Shown here: one piece after another, positions 1 through 10,586 of the stretch | Position numbering within the stretch: position 1 is the first letter of the stretch | Layout: the number at the start of each line of letters is the position of its first letter | Assembly: GCA_030849075.1 (NCBI GenBank) | Contig: JASAOO010003478.1 | Span: 1-64,000, forward strand | Length of the DNA: 64,000 nucleotides | Reading direction: 5' to 3' | Origin: Zelonia costaricensis | Lineage: Eukaryota; Euglenozoa; Kinetoplastea; Trypanosomatida; Trypanosomatidae | Position numbers and translations under genes: made by a program | Notes under the pieces: generated by a model | Told to the model about the DNA's origin: nothing | Databases searched by the model: none | The model's input: only the letters and a program-made list of their open reading frames with translations

Positions 1-506
1 GCGCCTCTTGTCACGTCTTCGGCTCGATCGCTGCCGTCGACGCCTCACCGCCTCCGTCGCCACCGTACACCACGCACGTGTGACGTGGACCACCTCGTGT
101 ACCCGCTCCCCTCCCCCCCCCCCTTCGACCCGGTCACACTGCCTCGTCGCTGCGCTGCAGTGCCCCCACATCGTCCGACGCGCGCGCCCCCCGTCTTCCT
201 GTGCTCTCTGCGTGTTTCACTTCCCTCGCCACACACCGGTCGCGTGGCCGCCTTCCTGCGTGCTCGCCCGTGTGTGACGGCATCGCCCACGACGGTAATT
301 CTTTAACGTCACGGCACGGACGGACGGACCTCGACGTGCTCGCCACCGTTGCTGCGGCGGTGATCCCCATCCGTCCCGTGTCGGTGCGCCGCACGGATCC
401 CCTTATCGCCCCCTCCCCTCCGCCCTAACCACTCCCCCTTCCTCGCCTCCATCCAACGCCTCCGCTGCACCCCACTGGAGTTGCGTCCCCCTCCCCCCTA
501 GCGATC
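1..506 (+). other. 5' flank of the Sec7-domain gene (spacer/leader)
   Basis: No convincing gene is seen. The stretch is pyrimidine-rich on the + strand, with tracts near 106-125 and 399-452, as expected of the spacer and trans-splicing region upstream of a + strand gene. The last candidate acceptor AG is at 500-501, at the end of a C/T tract, only five bases before the ATG at 507; an alternative AG lies at 479-480. Short ORFs here are low-complexity translations on both strands. Confidence 0.6.
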
Positions 507-3500
507 ATGTCGCATCAGCTCACGCACGCCGAGGTGGAGAACAAAATGGCCTTTCTCGTGCAGCTCAACGCGCTCCTCACACAGATCGGTGCCGTCGTCA
601 GCAGCAACGCGTTGGGCAGCGCGCAGAAGGCGAAGCTCAGCGACCTCCGCACCTCCACTGAGGCGTGGCTCAAGGACGTCGGCGTTGTGGGCGCGCCCCG
701 GCCCTCGCTCGCCACACCCTCCCCGCCACCGCTACCGCCGCCGGCGCCGGCGCCAGCGCAGGCCGCACCACCACCACAACAACAACACCATCCGACACCC
801 GAGGCCCCTGCCGAGACCGCAGAGGCAGCTGAGGCCGATGCCCCGCCCCTCACCGAGGCCCCGCCGTCAACCGTAGCGGAGGAGGCGCCGACCACCGCAC
901 CGAGCGACGAGGCAGCCGCCGCAAAGGCAGTAGAAGATGCACCCGCAGCTGTACCCGCCTCCGCCCCGCCACCGGCCCCCGCCACGCCGCTTTCTCCGTC
1001 CTCGTCGCTGCCGGCGGAGCTGAGTGCGGCGCTGGAGCTGCCGGAGGGCCGCGGGCTTGTTGACCTCGTCGCGTACCTGCGGCAACTCTTCGACAGCGAC
1101 GTGCCAGAGCGTGCCAAACTGCAGGCGTTCGGCAAAAACCTTGTGCGGCTGCTGATGGTGCGCTGCTGCTCCACCACGATGGCGTCACTGCAGCACGTCG
1201 TACACCACACGTACGCGGCCACCGCCGCCGCGGCAGCTGTCGGGGATGCAAGCGACACGGACAGCTGCGCCGAGGCGGCGATCACGGAGCCGACGGCGCT
1301 GGCTAAGCTCTTCGTGGTGCTTGCGAAGGAGATCAACGTGGCGACGAGGGCGTTGCTGGGCTGCGTGCATCTCGTCACGGCCAGCGCCGTCCTCTCCGAC
1401 GCGGCGACGGTGCGGTTTCCGTTGCAGCTCTGCGTCGACGTCGTGCGGCAGACGCGCCGGGCGCAGGTGTACTTCCAGTCACGCGTAGAGAAGGAGGAGC
1501 TGTACCTGCTGCGCACGCAGCTCCTCTCCAGCGGAACGGCTTTGACCGCCGCCGCCGCCACCACCGCCCGCGACCGCGACGCCTCGCTCGAGGACCTCGA
1601 CGCGGCGCAGGAGGCGGCGCTGCAGACGTCGCCGGATCGGCTCGCCGCGCATGTGCGTGGGCGCCTGAAGGCACTGCAGCAGCTGTGGGGGCCCTCGCTC
1701 GTGCACGCCATCCGCAACATCGGCGGCGTCGTCGAACCCGCGGTGAAGTTCCTCGCGTCCGTCGCGGCGGTCCGCGCGGAGGGGGCGCCAGCGCCGCTCG
1801 TGGCGCTGAAGAAGGACGCCGCCCACGACCTGTTCAGCCTCTGCGGCCCCATGACGGCGGCGGCGGCGGCGAATGGAAGCAGCAATGGCTCTGGAGTCGC
1901 CAAGACGCCGTCGTCGGGCGACCTAACAGCCGCCGCACCGCCCGCCGGGTCCCCGGCGAGTGTGTGCAGCGCGACGCCGCCGGCGTGGCGGGCCGCGGCG
2001 GGCGAGGTGCTGACGCGGCTGGGCTGCAGCTTCTCCGCCGACTACCTCGCGGCGGTGGCGGGGTGCTGCGGGGACAGCAACGAGGGGCAGCTGCTCGCCA
2101 CGCGGCTGCTGACGGACATGCTGCAGTATGTGGCGACGCACGAACTATCGCTGCTGCGCTGCCTGCTGCGCCACAGCCGGTGGCACCGTCCCCTGTACGA
2201 CGGCATTCTGAACTGTCTCGTGTCGATCCAGCCGGCGGTACTGGCCGCCGGGCTCGACGCGCTCGGGCTGCTGACGACGGCGTGCCCAATGGAGGTGGGC
2301 CAGGAGGTGGGCTTCTTGTACAGCAACGTCGTGCTGCGGCTGCTGGAATCGACGAACAGCCCGCACTACGTCAAGCGCACCATCGTGTTGCACTTCCTCA
2401 CCACCTTCATGAGCACGACCAGCACCGTCGATGTGGAGGGCGGCAACGCGGGTGCGGCGGTGCCGCTGCTGCTCCACCTGTACCGCCTCTACGACCTGAA
2501 CGTCCACGTGCACCAGCTCAACTTCGCCCAGCAGCTCACCGGCGCCCTCTCCCGCATCGTGCGCGCGGCCCCGAAGGAGGACTTCACGCAGGACGCCGTG
2601 GTGCAGGAGCAGCTGCGGTTGCAGCAAGAGGCTGCAGCTGCCACGGCCACGACCGCTGCTGGTTCAGCCGGCGCGGCAGGTGAGGCGCAGCGCCGCGGGT
2701 CCGGGGCGGAGGGCGGGGCCTCGTCGGAGCCGTCCACGTCGTCCACTGGCGCGGCAGTAGTGCCGAACCTCTCCTCCCTGTCCCTGCCGGCGATGGCGCT
2801 GCACGGGCTCGTGCGCATCGTTGAGCTGCTCACGACGCAGACGCCGCCGGAGGAGGAGGGCGGCCGGGACGTGCTGGCGACGCTGCCGGCCATGACGTGC
2901 CGCGAGGACAAGCTGAGGGAGCAGCAGGCCGTCGACCGCTTCAACGCCGCGCCGAAGAAGGCGCTGCTGAAGCTCTTGGACGTCACCGAGGCTGAGAACG
3001 CAGTGCCCGAGTCGCACGCCGGCTTCACCGCGCAGTGGGAGCACACGCTGCTGCCCCCGCCGCTGTCGGCCGCGACGGCAGCCAAGATCGAGGCCGCGGC
3101 GGACCTCCTCAGCCGCACGAGCTCGCTGCACCCCGAGGCGGTGGCCGAGTTTCTCACGACGCCGGCGGTGTTCCCGCTGCAGGTGTGTGCGGCCTACATG
3201 CGCCGGCTCCCACTGGCCGGCTACACGGTGCTGGAGGCGATCAGTGAGCTGCTCATGCGCGTGCAGCTCCCCAAGGAGGGGCAGCGCATCGAGCGCCTCC
3301 TAGAGTACTTCTCGGCCGCCTACTACGCGGCCAACCGCGGCCCGGGCATCGACCGCGACGTCTTCCCCTTCAAGAGCGACACGGCCGTCTTCATCGTCAT
3401 CGTGGCCACCGTGATGCTCAACACTAACATTCACAACCCGTCGGCCGGCATGCGGCTCGATCTCAAGGCGTTCCGCGGCCAGCTGCGGCGCTGCAACGAG

Positions 3501-6500
3501 GACGAGAACTTCGCGGACAGCTTCGTCGATCACATCTTCGACCGGATCAGCATGCGGCCGCTCGAGAGCATCAAGGCCATCGCACCCGACCCCACCACCA
3601 CCGCCAGCGGCGCCGGCGGCGACGGCGCGACGAGCCGCGGCGCGTTCGACATCTTCTTCGTTTCGCAGGAAGAGAAGCGCCAGCTTGCCTTTGGGGCAGA
3701 GCGGCAGCGCATGGTGAGCGAGACGCGGCAGCTGCTGCAGCTGCGCACGGAGCAGGTGCCGCCCGCCGCGGTCGCCGCGGCCTGGTGGTGTGCGGCGGCC
3801 AAGGACTTCTTCCTGAGCACCTGGTCCGCGGTCTGCGCCGTCTTCGGGCCTGCGATGTACGAGGGGGCGACGGCGGCCCCGATGGACGTGCTGCTGCAGT
3901 GCGTGCGCGGCCTGCAGTCGCTGCTCTGCACCGCGGCCGCCTTCGACCTGCCCACCGAGTGCACCGTTACGCTGCTGACCCTGTTGCGCATGGCGGAGGC
4001 GACCCCCGTGCGGGCGCACTGCCGGCGCGCGGTGCTCGTCGTGGCGACCACGACGCACGCCATCAACTTCCCCGTGCGGTGCTGGGTCGCAGTGTGCCAA
4101 CTCGTGCTGGAGTTGCGCCGCACGGCCACGGCCGCGGCGCCGCCGCTCGTGGAGAACGTCTTCACGCGCATCGAGGGCATCACGCGACTCAGCGTTGAGG
4201 CGGGAGAAGAGCGGGTCGCCGCTGCGGCAGCCGCGGCAAACGCCACGACGGCGGCATCAACAGCAACAGAAGGGGCGGCGGGCCCGGACCGGTGCACGCA
4301 GGCGATCCACCGTGCGCTGGAGGGCATCATGACAACCATCAGCGGCTACGCGGTCGGCGACGTCGCCAACCTGGGCGCCGCGCTGGCCGTCCTGCGCCGC
4401 GCCCTCGAGTACACTCGCATCGTCCACCTTAAGCGCACGACCGACATCGTGTACTTCGTGAACGTGCGCGACTTCACCGACGTCGTCGTGCCGGCGTACG
4501 TGGAGCTGCTGCAGAAACACAGCGCGAGCGACGAGGGGCTGCAGGTGCTGTTCGAGTGCCTTGTGGACTTGCTGTGCGCGATGTGGGTCTCGTACTCCAC
4601 GCGCCGCGTCGTGCCCCCTTCGAGTGCGGCGGCAGCCACCGCTGCACCTGCGCCGTCGCTGGCCGTCACCGTCGACACGGCGCCGGCCGGCTTCGCGCAG
4701 TGCTTTGAGTGCCTGCGCCGTGTGTACGACGCCACGCTCGCCTCGGCCGGCGACGGCGCGGCGACGCTGCTGCAGATGCACACGCTGCAGGCGGTGAAGG
4801 AGGTCCTCTCACGCAGCGTGCGGGCAGCAGAGGTCACGTCGGCGGGCCAGCACCTCTCTCTCTACACCATGGTCGCCTCGTGGCGGGCCGCGCTGTACCC
4901 GCTCGCCATGGCGTTGTGCGACCGCGCCAGCACCGCGACCGAGGCCGCCAGCCTCGCCCTCCTCGTGCTGCGCAAGCTCGTCGCCCTCTGCGGCGGCACC
5001 GGCGGGGCCTCCTCGGACCGGCTGCCGGCACCGGTGCGTGGGGCGCTGCTGTGGTTGCTGGCCCAACTGGCGTACATGGGCGGCATGTGCGGTGACGTGG
5101 ACAGCGCGCAGGTGTGCGTCGCACTGCTCAGCAGCATCTGCACCTCCACCGTGGCCATGGCCGCCTCGGCCGCCGGCCCCGCTGCGCGTGGTTGGCACAC
5201 CACCGACGGCATCGCGTCGCCAGCCGTGGCGTTCGCCGACTCCGGCACCTTCGCCCGGCTGATGGAGGGGCGCGACGCGCTGACGCAGCAGGTGGTGGCG
5301 TCGATCGAGGAGACACCCAACTTCGTCGTCCAGCGCACCCTCATGCGGCTGTGCCTGCTGCTGCGGTGCGAGCGGGAGCAGACGCGGGCGGAGGTGGTGC
5401 ACCAGCTGCGCACCCTTGCGCTGCAGATGCAGCCGCAGCAGCTGTGCCCGATGGCGCTGGACCTCGCGGAGGTGGTGCTTGAGGGCACCATCGGCCATGC
5501 CGCGCACCACCACAAGACGCCCATCACCCACCCCAGCCTGATGCCCTTCCTCTTCTTCCGCATGCCGGTGCCGCCGTCGATGCGGCGCTGCTCTCGCTCC
5601 GCCTTCCGGGCCACGGTGCCGGCGACGCTGAGCTTCCTGGCCAACGAGCTCCTGACGGGCCTCACCGGCGATCACCTCGCCACCGCGGCGGAGTCCGTGA
5701 TGCGGCGCTGCCTCATGCCGATCCTGCTCAGCCCCAACAGCCCGTACCAGTGCCGCTTCATCGCCGTCCGCTCTCTCTCCCAGTGCATCGCCGTGTGCCT
5801 GCCGCAGACCGCCGCAGCGCCGTCCCCGCGGCTGGCGCAGTGTGTCCTCGACTGCCTGGCCATGGCGCTCAGCGCCGTGCAGGTGCCGCTTCCGAACATC
5901 GTGTCCCCGGCGGCGGGCTTCGTGGGCCGCCGCTGGCTCGACCCGCCGAGCCCGTCCGGCGCCGCACCGTGGGCCCGCTACGGCGCACAGGCGGCCAAGA
6001 CGGTGGCGCTGATGGACACGGCGGAGCCGCAGTGGCTGGTGCGGGGGGCATCCGCCGCGGCGGCCGCGACGGCGTGGGGGCTGCCGGTGCCGCCGCAGGA
6101 CGACGGCGGGGCGGTGGCGGCGGGGCCGGCCCCGAGCCGCAGCGGTCGCGGCGGGGCGGGGGGCGGCGGGGCGGTGGGCAGCCTGCTGGCTGATGAGCCG
6201 CTGATCGAGTACATCAGCCTCCTGGCGCAGATCCTGGCTGGGGTGCCACGGGAGCTGCACGGCGTCGTGACCAAAGCGGCGGCTGCGGCACCGGCTGAGG
6301 CGGCGCCGCCGACGGCGGCAGGGGCAGAGGAGGAGGACTGGACGCTGCCGCACGCGTCGGTGCATGTGCTGCTGCAGCTGTGCCTGCAGGCCGCCGGCAC
6401 CCTCTTCGCCGTCCTGTGGCGCATCAACCACCCCTACGAGGTGGAGCAATATGCGCTGCAGTCGGTGCAGCTCGGCCGCGAACCCGCCACGTACGCCCGC

Positions 6501-7454
6501 AACGGCGGCCTGCTGCCGCACGCGGCGATACGCAGCGTGCTGCAGTGCTACCTCGAGCTGGCGATGCTGTGCCCCGAGTACCCCTCCAGCGATCTGCTGG
6601 CGGTGACCACCGACCTCATCGAGGGCATCCGCCAGGTGCAGGTCGTCGCACACCCCGGCACCCCCGGACCAGCCAGCCCCTCCCTCGCTGCAGGCCCCAC
6701 CGCGGCGGCCGGCAGCGGCACCTCCCTGGCTTCTGACTCCGCCGCCCTGCAGCGACTACCGCCGCAGGAGCAGCAGCACGTGCGCACGTGCAACTCCGGC
6801 ATGCACCAGCAGCTCGCCACGGTGCTCGGCTACCTGGTGCGCCTGCTGACGGGGCAGCCCCCGGCAGCAGCGACGGCGGCGGGGGTCGCAGCGATCGATG
6901 GGGGTGCGACCGCGGCGCTCTCGGAGGTGCTGCCCGGGTGGACGCGGCGGCAGGAGGCGTTCGAGGCGATGGCGCTGCATCCCCACTTCTTCTCCTCACT
7001 CGTCTCGCTGCTGACGCCGACGGCGGGCACGCTGATCGTGACGGTGCGCGACTACTTCGCCTGGTACATCGCCCACGCCGTCGTGCCGCAGTCCGCGGTG
7101 CAGGCGGCAGGTTGCAGCACCAGCGGCGACGACGCCATCACGTCCGCGGCGGCAGTGGCGCTCGACGAGGCGGAGGTGGGGGAGGAGACGGGCGCGGACG
7201 CCCTCATCGCCGTGAAGGGCGGCGGCCACGACTGCAGCGGCCACGCGAATGGCAGCGGCAATGGGCTCAGCCGCGCAGACGCGAGCAAGCGGGAGCAGGC
7301 GCGGGCCGCCCTTGCCCCGCTGCTGAAACCCGCCAGTCTCGGCGACGAGCCGGAGCGGTTCGCAGCCCCGCACGACGCCGACGTCGTTGCGCACGCAAAG
7401 GTTCACAATGGAAGTGCCGCGGCGGAGCTGGAAGAGGTGGACTCGCTGCTGTGA
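507..7454 (+). CDS. Sec7-domain ARF guanine nucleotide exchange factor (BIG/Sec7 type)
   Basis: This 2315-residue protein is predicted to load GTP on ARF-family GTPases at Golgi/trans-Golgi membranes and so drive coat assembly and secretory traffic. The Sec7 domain spans about residues 810-1015. It opens with an FNAAPKKALLKLL motif, carries the glutamic-finger region LPKEGQRIER with the expected catalytic Glu at residue 924, and continues with VMLNTNIHNPSAGMRLDLKAF. A non-conserved stretch of about 45 residues sits near the start of the domain. Long alpha-helical, HEAT-like regions before and after the domain, and the overall length, fit the large BIG/Sec7p class rather than small cytohesins. 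Residues about 70-180 are Pro/Ala-rich and probably disordered. The ATG at 507 follows a polypyrimidine tract and AG at 500-501. Family assignment is firm; the subfamily (BIG versus GBF) is inferred from length and architecture. Confidence 0.9.
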   Translation: MSHQLTHAEVENKMAFLVQLNALLTQIGAVVSSNALGSAQKAKLSDLRTSTEAWLKDVGVVGAPRPSLATPSPPPLPPPAPAPAQAAPPPQQQHHPTPEAPAETAEAAEADAPPLTEAPPSTVAEEAPTTAPSDEAAAAKAVEDAPAAVPASAPPPAPATPLSPSSSLPAELSAALELPEGRGLVDLVAYLRQLFDSDVPERAKLQAFGKNLVRLLMVRCCSTTMASLQHVVHHTYAATAAAAAVGDASDTDSCAEAAITEPTALAKLFVVLAKEINVATRALLGCVHLVTASAVLSDAATVRFPLQLCVDVVRQTRRAQVYFQSRVEKEELYLLRTQLLSSGTALTAAAATTARDRDASLEDLDAAQEAALQTSPDRLAAHVRGRLKALQQLWGPSLVHAIRNIGGVVEPAVKFLASVAAVRAEGAPAPLVALKKDAAHDLFSLCGPMTAAAAANGSSNGSGVAKTPSSGDLTAAAPPAGSPASVCSATPPAWRAAAGEVLTRLGCSFSADYLAAVAGCCGDSNEGQLLATRLLTDMLQYVATHELSLLRCLLRHSRWHRPLYDGILNCLVSIQPAVLAAGLDALGLLTTACPMEVGQEVGFLYSNVVLRLLESTNSPHYVKRTIVLHFLTTFMSTTSTVDVEGGNAGAAVPLLLHLYRLYDLNVHVHQLNFAQQLTGALSRIVRAAPKEDFTQDAVVQEQLRLQQEAAAATATTAAGSAGAAGEAQRRGSGAEGGASSEPSTSSTGAAVVPNLSSLSLPAMALHGLVRIVELLTTQTPPEEEGGRDVLATLPAMTCREDKLREQQAVDRFNAAPKKALLKLLDVTEAENAVPESHAGFTAQWEHTLLPPPLSAATAAKIEAAADLLSRTSSLHPEAVAEFLTTPAVFPLQVCAAYMRRLPLAGYTVLEAISELLMRVQLPKEGQRIERLLEYFSAAYYAANRGPGIDRDVFPFKSDTAVFIVIVATVMLNTNIHNPSAGMRLDLKAFRGQLRRCNEDENFADSFVDHIFDRISMRPLESIKAIAPDPTTTASGAGGDGATSRGAFDIFFVSQEEKRQLAFGAERQRMVSETRQLLQLRTEQVPPAAVAAAWWCAAAKDFFLSTWSAVCAVFGPAMYEGATAAPMDVLLQCVRGLQSLLCTAAAFDLPTECTVTLLTLLRMAEATPVRAHCRRAVLVVATTTHAINFPVRCWVAVCQLVLELRRTATAAAPPLVENVFTRIEGITRLSVEAGEERVAAAAAAANATTAASTATEGAAGPDRCTQAIHRALEGIMTTISGYAVGDVANLGAALAVLRRALEYTRIVHLKRTTDIVYFVNVRDFTDVVVPAYVELLQKHSASDEGLQVLFECLVDLLCAMWVSYSTRRVVPPSSAAAATAAPAPSLAVTVDTAPAGFAQCFECLRRVYDATLASAGDGAATLLQMHTLQAVKEVLSRSVRAAEVTSAGQHLSLYTMVASWRAALYPLAMALCDRASTATEAASLALLVLRKLVALCGGTGGASSDRLPAPVRGALLWLLAQLAYMGGMCGDVDSAQVCVALLSSICTSTVAMAASAAGPAARGWHTTDGIASPAVAFADSGTFARLMEGRDALTQQVVASIEETPNFVVQRTLMRLCLLLRCEREQTRAEVVHQLRTLALQMQPQQLCPMALDLAEVVLEGTIGHAAHHHKTPITHPSLMPFLFFRMPVPPSMRRCSRSAFRATVPATLSFLANELLTGLTGDHLATAAESVMRRCLMPILLSPNSPYQCRFIAVRSLSQCIAVCLPQTAAAPSPRLAQCVLDCLAMALSAVQVPLPNIVSPAAGFVGRRWLDPPSPSGAAPWARYGAQAAKTVALMDTAEPQWLVRGASAAAAATAWGLPVPPQDDGGAVAAGPAPSRSGRGGAGGGGAVGSLLADEPLIEYISLLAQILAGVPRELHGVVTKAAAAAPAEAAPPTAAGAEEEDWTLPHASVHVLLQLCLQAAGTLFAVLWRINHPYEVEQYALQSVQLGREPATYARNGGLLPHAAIRSVLQCYLELAMLCPEYPSSDLLAVTTDLIEGIRQVQVVAHPGTPGPASPSLAAGPTAAAGSGTSLASDSAALQRLPPQEQQHVRTCNSGMHQQLATVLGYLVRLLTGQPPAAATAAGVAAIDGGATAALSEVLPGWTRRQEAFEAMALHPHFFSSLVSLLTPTAGTLIVTVRDYFAWYIAHAVVPQSAVQAAGCSTSGDDAITSAAAVALDEAEVGEETGADALIAVKGGGHDCSGHANGSGNGLSRADASKREQARAALAPLLKPASLGDEPERFAAPHDADVVAHAKVHNGSAAAELEEVDSLL

Positions 7455-8225
7455 CGGCGCTGCGGCGTGGCTGAGCACGGCGGGTGCGTGGGTGGGACGG
7501 GTGACGTCGCAGAGTCGGCGGTGTGTCGAGGCGCGGTGGTGAATGGGCGTCGCATCTCTGCGCGGTTAGGGAGGTTTCCTTCGTGTCGTCGCGGCGTGTG
7601 CTTCTCTCTGTGTGTATGTGTGTGCACGTGTGTGTGTGTGTGTTTGTGTGTGTCGAGGGCCTATCGAGGCCGTCGCTAAGGAAGCGTCGCTATACGAGTA
7701 CCAAGAACGTCTCAGCAATTGAGGAGCACGCATGCACACACATGCGGAACTTCGAACTGGCGTGTGGGCGTGTGTTCGCCTCAGCGCACTGGTGAGTGTG
7801 GCGGGCAGCGAGGTGCACTCGGGCACGGGAGAGCTTCTCAGCGCGGGTGCACGACTCTCCCTAACACAGGGCCACGCGAGTCCGCTGTGTCAACTGGCGT
7901 CGCACCGCCGCCTCCGCGCCGCTGCCCTCGTGTGCTTTGGGTCTGCGTTTTATGTCAGTGCTCACACTCGGGCACACACACACACACACACACGCGCGCG
8001 GGGAGTGTGACCTGTGACGTCGTGGGCATGTATGCCCCCGCCCACGCCCACGGCCCCCCGCACGATGCTCTGCGACACGTCACTGTCCAGCTCTCGTCAG
8101 CTCGCCGCAGTGCCTCCACCGTCTTCCCCCCCTCCTCCCTTCTCACCCCTGCCGACGCGCTGCGTCATCTCACACGCCGTGCCCGCCGGCAAGTCGCGGG
8201 CGCGCGCACCCACACGCGCCGCACC
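7455..8225 (+). other. Intergenic spacer with TG tract and trans-splice signal
   Basis: The 3' flank of the Sec7 gene carries a (TG)n-rich stretch at about 7607-7652. A (CA)n tract lies at about 7973-7993. The part before the next gene has a strong polypyrimidine tract (8121-8150). No gene is convincing here: an in-frame upstream ATG at 8028 would extend the next protein, but it lies before the splice signal. Confidence 0.6.
8121..8193 (+). promoter_or_regulatory. Probable spliced-leader acceptor for the thiouridylase gene
   Basis: A C/T tract at 8121-8150 is followed by no AG until 8192-8193, giving a leader of about 32 nt before the ATG at 8226. This arrangement is what decides the start codon call. 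Confidence 0.55.
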
Positions 8226-10052
8226 ATGCGAGTCTCACCCACGCACCGTGCGGCCTCGCGCGCCGGCGTGCACGTTGCCGTCGGTCTCTCCGGCGGCGTG
8301 GACAGCGCTGTGGCGGCCCTCGTCTTGCGACGCTGCGTACAGACCGCACGCGACGTCGCCGCGCTGGAGCGCTTCGGCTCCAGCGACGCACCCCCGCCAC
8401 CGTGGCCGCTGCTGCGCGATGCCGTGGACGCGTGTGTGCCGCTGCATTGCCTGCTGCGACCGCAGCAGCACCAGCGGCACGCACCCCTCGCGGCCAGCAG
8501 TGATGCGCCGGTGGAGCTCAGCGCCTTCTTCATGCGCAACTGGCACGACGACAACGCCGCGTCCGGCTGGTGTGTGCGCACGCAGGCCGACTACGATGAT
8601 GCCCAGGCAGTCGCCGCGGCGCTGCAGCTGCTGCCCGAAGCAGTCGGCGGTGCGGCGCTGACGGTGCATGATCTCGCAAGCGAGTACGCCGAGCAGTGCT
8701 TCCAGCGCATGCTAGACGCCTACGCGGCTGGGCAGTCGCTCAACGTTGATGTGCTGTGCAACAGCAAGATCAAGTTTGGGGCACTGCCCGAGGTGCTACG
8801 GCGTGCCCATGGTGGGACTGGCACGGTGCTGCTCGCCACAGGGCACTACGCGCGAACGTGGCGCCCACCGGCCTCCGGGGCCGCGGCGGGGGCGGCAGCC
8901 GACGCGGCGCTGCTGCTGCGGCCGTGCACCGTCGGACACGATCGAAACGACCAGACCGTCTTCCTTGCCCGTGTGCCGCCGACAGTGCTGGCCCGCGCCC
9001 TCTTCCCCCTCGGGCACCTCTTCACCTCCAAGGCCGACGTGCGTGCACTCGCGCGGCACGCGTTCCCGCCCAGCGGTGCAGCGGCGGCGGCGGCACGCGT
9101 GGCGGAGAAGAAGACGAGCACGGGCATCTGTTTCGTGGGGCCGCCGCGCACGCCACAGCGCCACAAGGCCGGTGCCGCCGCCTCGACCGCCTCGTGCACG
9201 GCGCACTTCGCTGAGTTTCTAAACGAGTACCTCCCGCCTCCGCCCCCACCGAGTGCGGCCGTAGCGCCGCCGCACCGCACCGTCTTCCGTGAGGTCGCAA
9301 CGCGGGCTGAGCTCACGGTGGTCTCACCGACCGCCGCCGCGGCGCCCCGCAGTGCCTGCGCCGTCGCCGCGCTGCGTGGCGACTATCCCGGGTACCTCCC
9401 AGCCTACGCCGTGACCCTCGGCCAGCGCGTGCACCTCGAGCCGTGCGCTGACGCAGATTCGGCGCGTGGAGTCTCGACGCGGGCGGCGACGTACTACGTG
9501 GTGGAGAAGGTGCTGCTACCCGCCCCTCCCGCCTCCACGTCGGCGGTGCGGCTGCTGGCGGAGGTGCGCGTTGTGCCGCGGTGGGACGACCCGCTCCTGT
9601 TCGCCTCGTGCGTCATCGTCAGCGCGCTCCGGTGGTGGCTGCCGGCCTCGGTACTGCACACACGCGCAGCCGTCACGTGCGCGGGCGGCACGCGATACCG
9701 CCTCCGCTGCTGGTGCTGCACGCGGCACCAGGAGACGCTGCGGCCGGCAACGGTGGAGTGGACCGCCGCCGCGGAGGACGGGCCGCTGGAGAGCGGCGCG
9801 GAGGCCGGTGCGGCCGTCGTGCACGTGGAGAACGCGGTGGTGCTCTTCGACGCGCCAGTGCGCGCCGTGACGCCGGGGCAGGCGCTTGTCGTTTATGCGG
9901 CACGCGCTGCCGTCGAGACGTGGACGCGGACGCTGGGAGCTCGCGGCGGGGGCTGCGCCGTGGACGCACCGGCGCCGCAGTGCGAGGTGGCGGTGATCGG
10001 GTGCGGCTGGGTGAGCGCTGCAGGTGCCCCGGCGCCCCACAGTTCCCACTGA
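8226..10052 (+). CDS. MTU1: tRNA-specific 2-thiouridylase, MnmA/MTU1 family
   Basis: This enzyme thiolates the wobble uridine (U34) of certain tRNAs using ATP and a sulfur carrier; in eukaryotes it acts in mitochondria. Visible hallmarks are the PP-loop SGGVDS (residues 22-27), the FFMRNWHDD segment typical of MnmA, ATGHYAR, the first catalytic cysteine in VDVLCNSKIKFG (Cys178) and the second in STGICFVGPP (Cys302). The 608-residue protein is longer than the usual 360-420 because of Ala/Pro-rich insertions, mainly after the second cysteine. The ATG at 8226 was chosen because the first AG after the polypyrimidine tract is at 8192-8193; an in-frame ATG at 8028 would add 66 residues. The chosen N-terminus is short and Arg-rich, so it could be a mitochondrial presequence, but this is an inference. 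Confidence 0.88.
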   Translation: MRVSPTHRAASRAGVHVAVGLSGGVDSAVAALVLRRCVQTARDVAALERFGSSDAPPPPWPLLRDAVDACVPLHCLLRPQQHQRHAPLAASSDAPVELSAFFMRNWHDDNAASGWCVRTQADYDDAQAVAAALQLLPEAVGGAALTVHDLASEYAEQCFQRMLDAYAAGQSLNVDVLCNSKIKFGALPEVLRRAHGGTGTVLLATGHYARTWRPPASGAAAGAAADAALLLRPCTVGHDRNDQTVFLARVPPTVLARALFPLGHLFTSKADVRALARHAFPPSGAAAAAARVAEKKTSTGICFVGPPRTPQRHKAGAAASTASCTAHFAEFLNEYLPPPPPPSAAVAPPHRTVFREVATRAELTVVSPTAAAAPRSACAVAALRGDYPGYLPAYAVTLGQRVHLEPCADADSARGVSTRAATYYVVEKVLLPAPPASTSAVRLLAEVRVVPRWDDPLLFASCVIVSALRWWLPASVLHTRAAVTCAGGTRYRLRCWCCTRHQETLRPATVEWTAAAEDGPLESGAEAGAAVVHVENAVVLFDAPVRAVTPGQALVVYAARAAVETWTRTLGARGGGCAVDAPAPQCEVAVIGCGWVSAAGAPAPHSSH

Positions 10053-10586
10053 TGCAGGCTTCACTCAGTAGCTCACTTCCTTCGTCACACACACACACAT
10101 ACATACACACGTGGACATCGCCAGGTACACAGTCGGTGCGGCGCGTCGGCACGCCCACGCTGCGGAGGTGTGAGGCCTGCAACATGACTGGGGCGGTGAG
10201 ACGTGCGTGCCGCGCCCTCCACGGTTCTTGTCGCCGTGGCCTTGGCTGCCATCCACCCACGCACCGCCGGCGCACGCACACGCACGCCCTCGCACGTATG
10301 ACCTGCAGTGCACCTGGTGTGCGTGCATGCCGCCTCGCACCGCCCCTCCCGCTTCCTGAGGTCACCGCTCTCTCTCCTCCTTCTCGCCTCCCCCCCCTCC
10401 TTCTCCACGCGGGATAGTTGTGGATGGCTGCGGACACACACGCACATACACGCACCACTACCCCGTGAGCTCTACGCGCCGTACGCAAATCCAACACGGC
10501 AGCACCAACCTGCAGCCAGCTCCCTCGTTCGGTGCGCCCCTCCCCATTTCCTTCTCACCCTTGACTTTGCTGTTACACACGCATCC
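10053..10586 (+). other. Intergenic spacer with trans-splice signal and short upstream ORF
   Basis: The stretch holds a CA-rich tract around 10087-10110 and a long polypyrimidine tract at about 10367-10408. The first AG after that tract is at 10416-10417, which would leave a leader of about 170 nt. That leader begins with an ATG at 10424 opening a 14-codon upstream ORF (10424-10468). A second C/T-rich stretch at 10536-10562 has no AG before the main ATG, so the longer leader is more likely. Confidence 0.5.

Noticed and set aside
515..1903. Long open frame on the - strand inside the Sec7 gene
   Set aside because: It is a shadow frame of GC-rich coding DNA, Ser/Ala/Arg-biased, with no family motif and no splice signal; the + strand gene explains the DNA.
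4809..6653. 614-residue - strand frame inside the Sec7 gene
   Set aside because: His/Arg/Gln-rich reading typical of an antisense frame; no motif or initiation context.
8028..8225. Upstream in-frame ATG for the thiouridylase gene
   Set aside because: The pyrimidine tract and first acceptor AG (8192-8193) lie downstream of it, so it would be spliced away.
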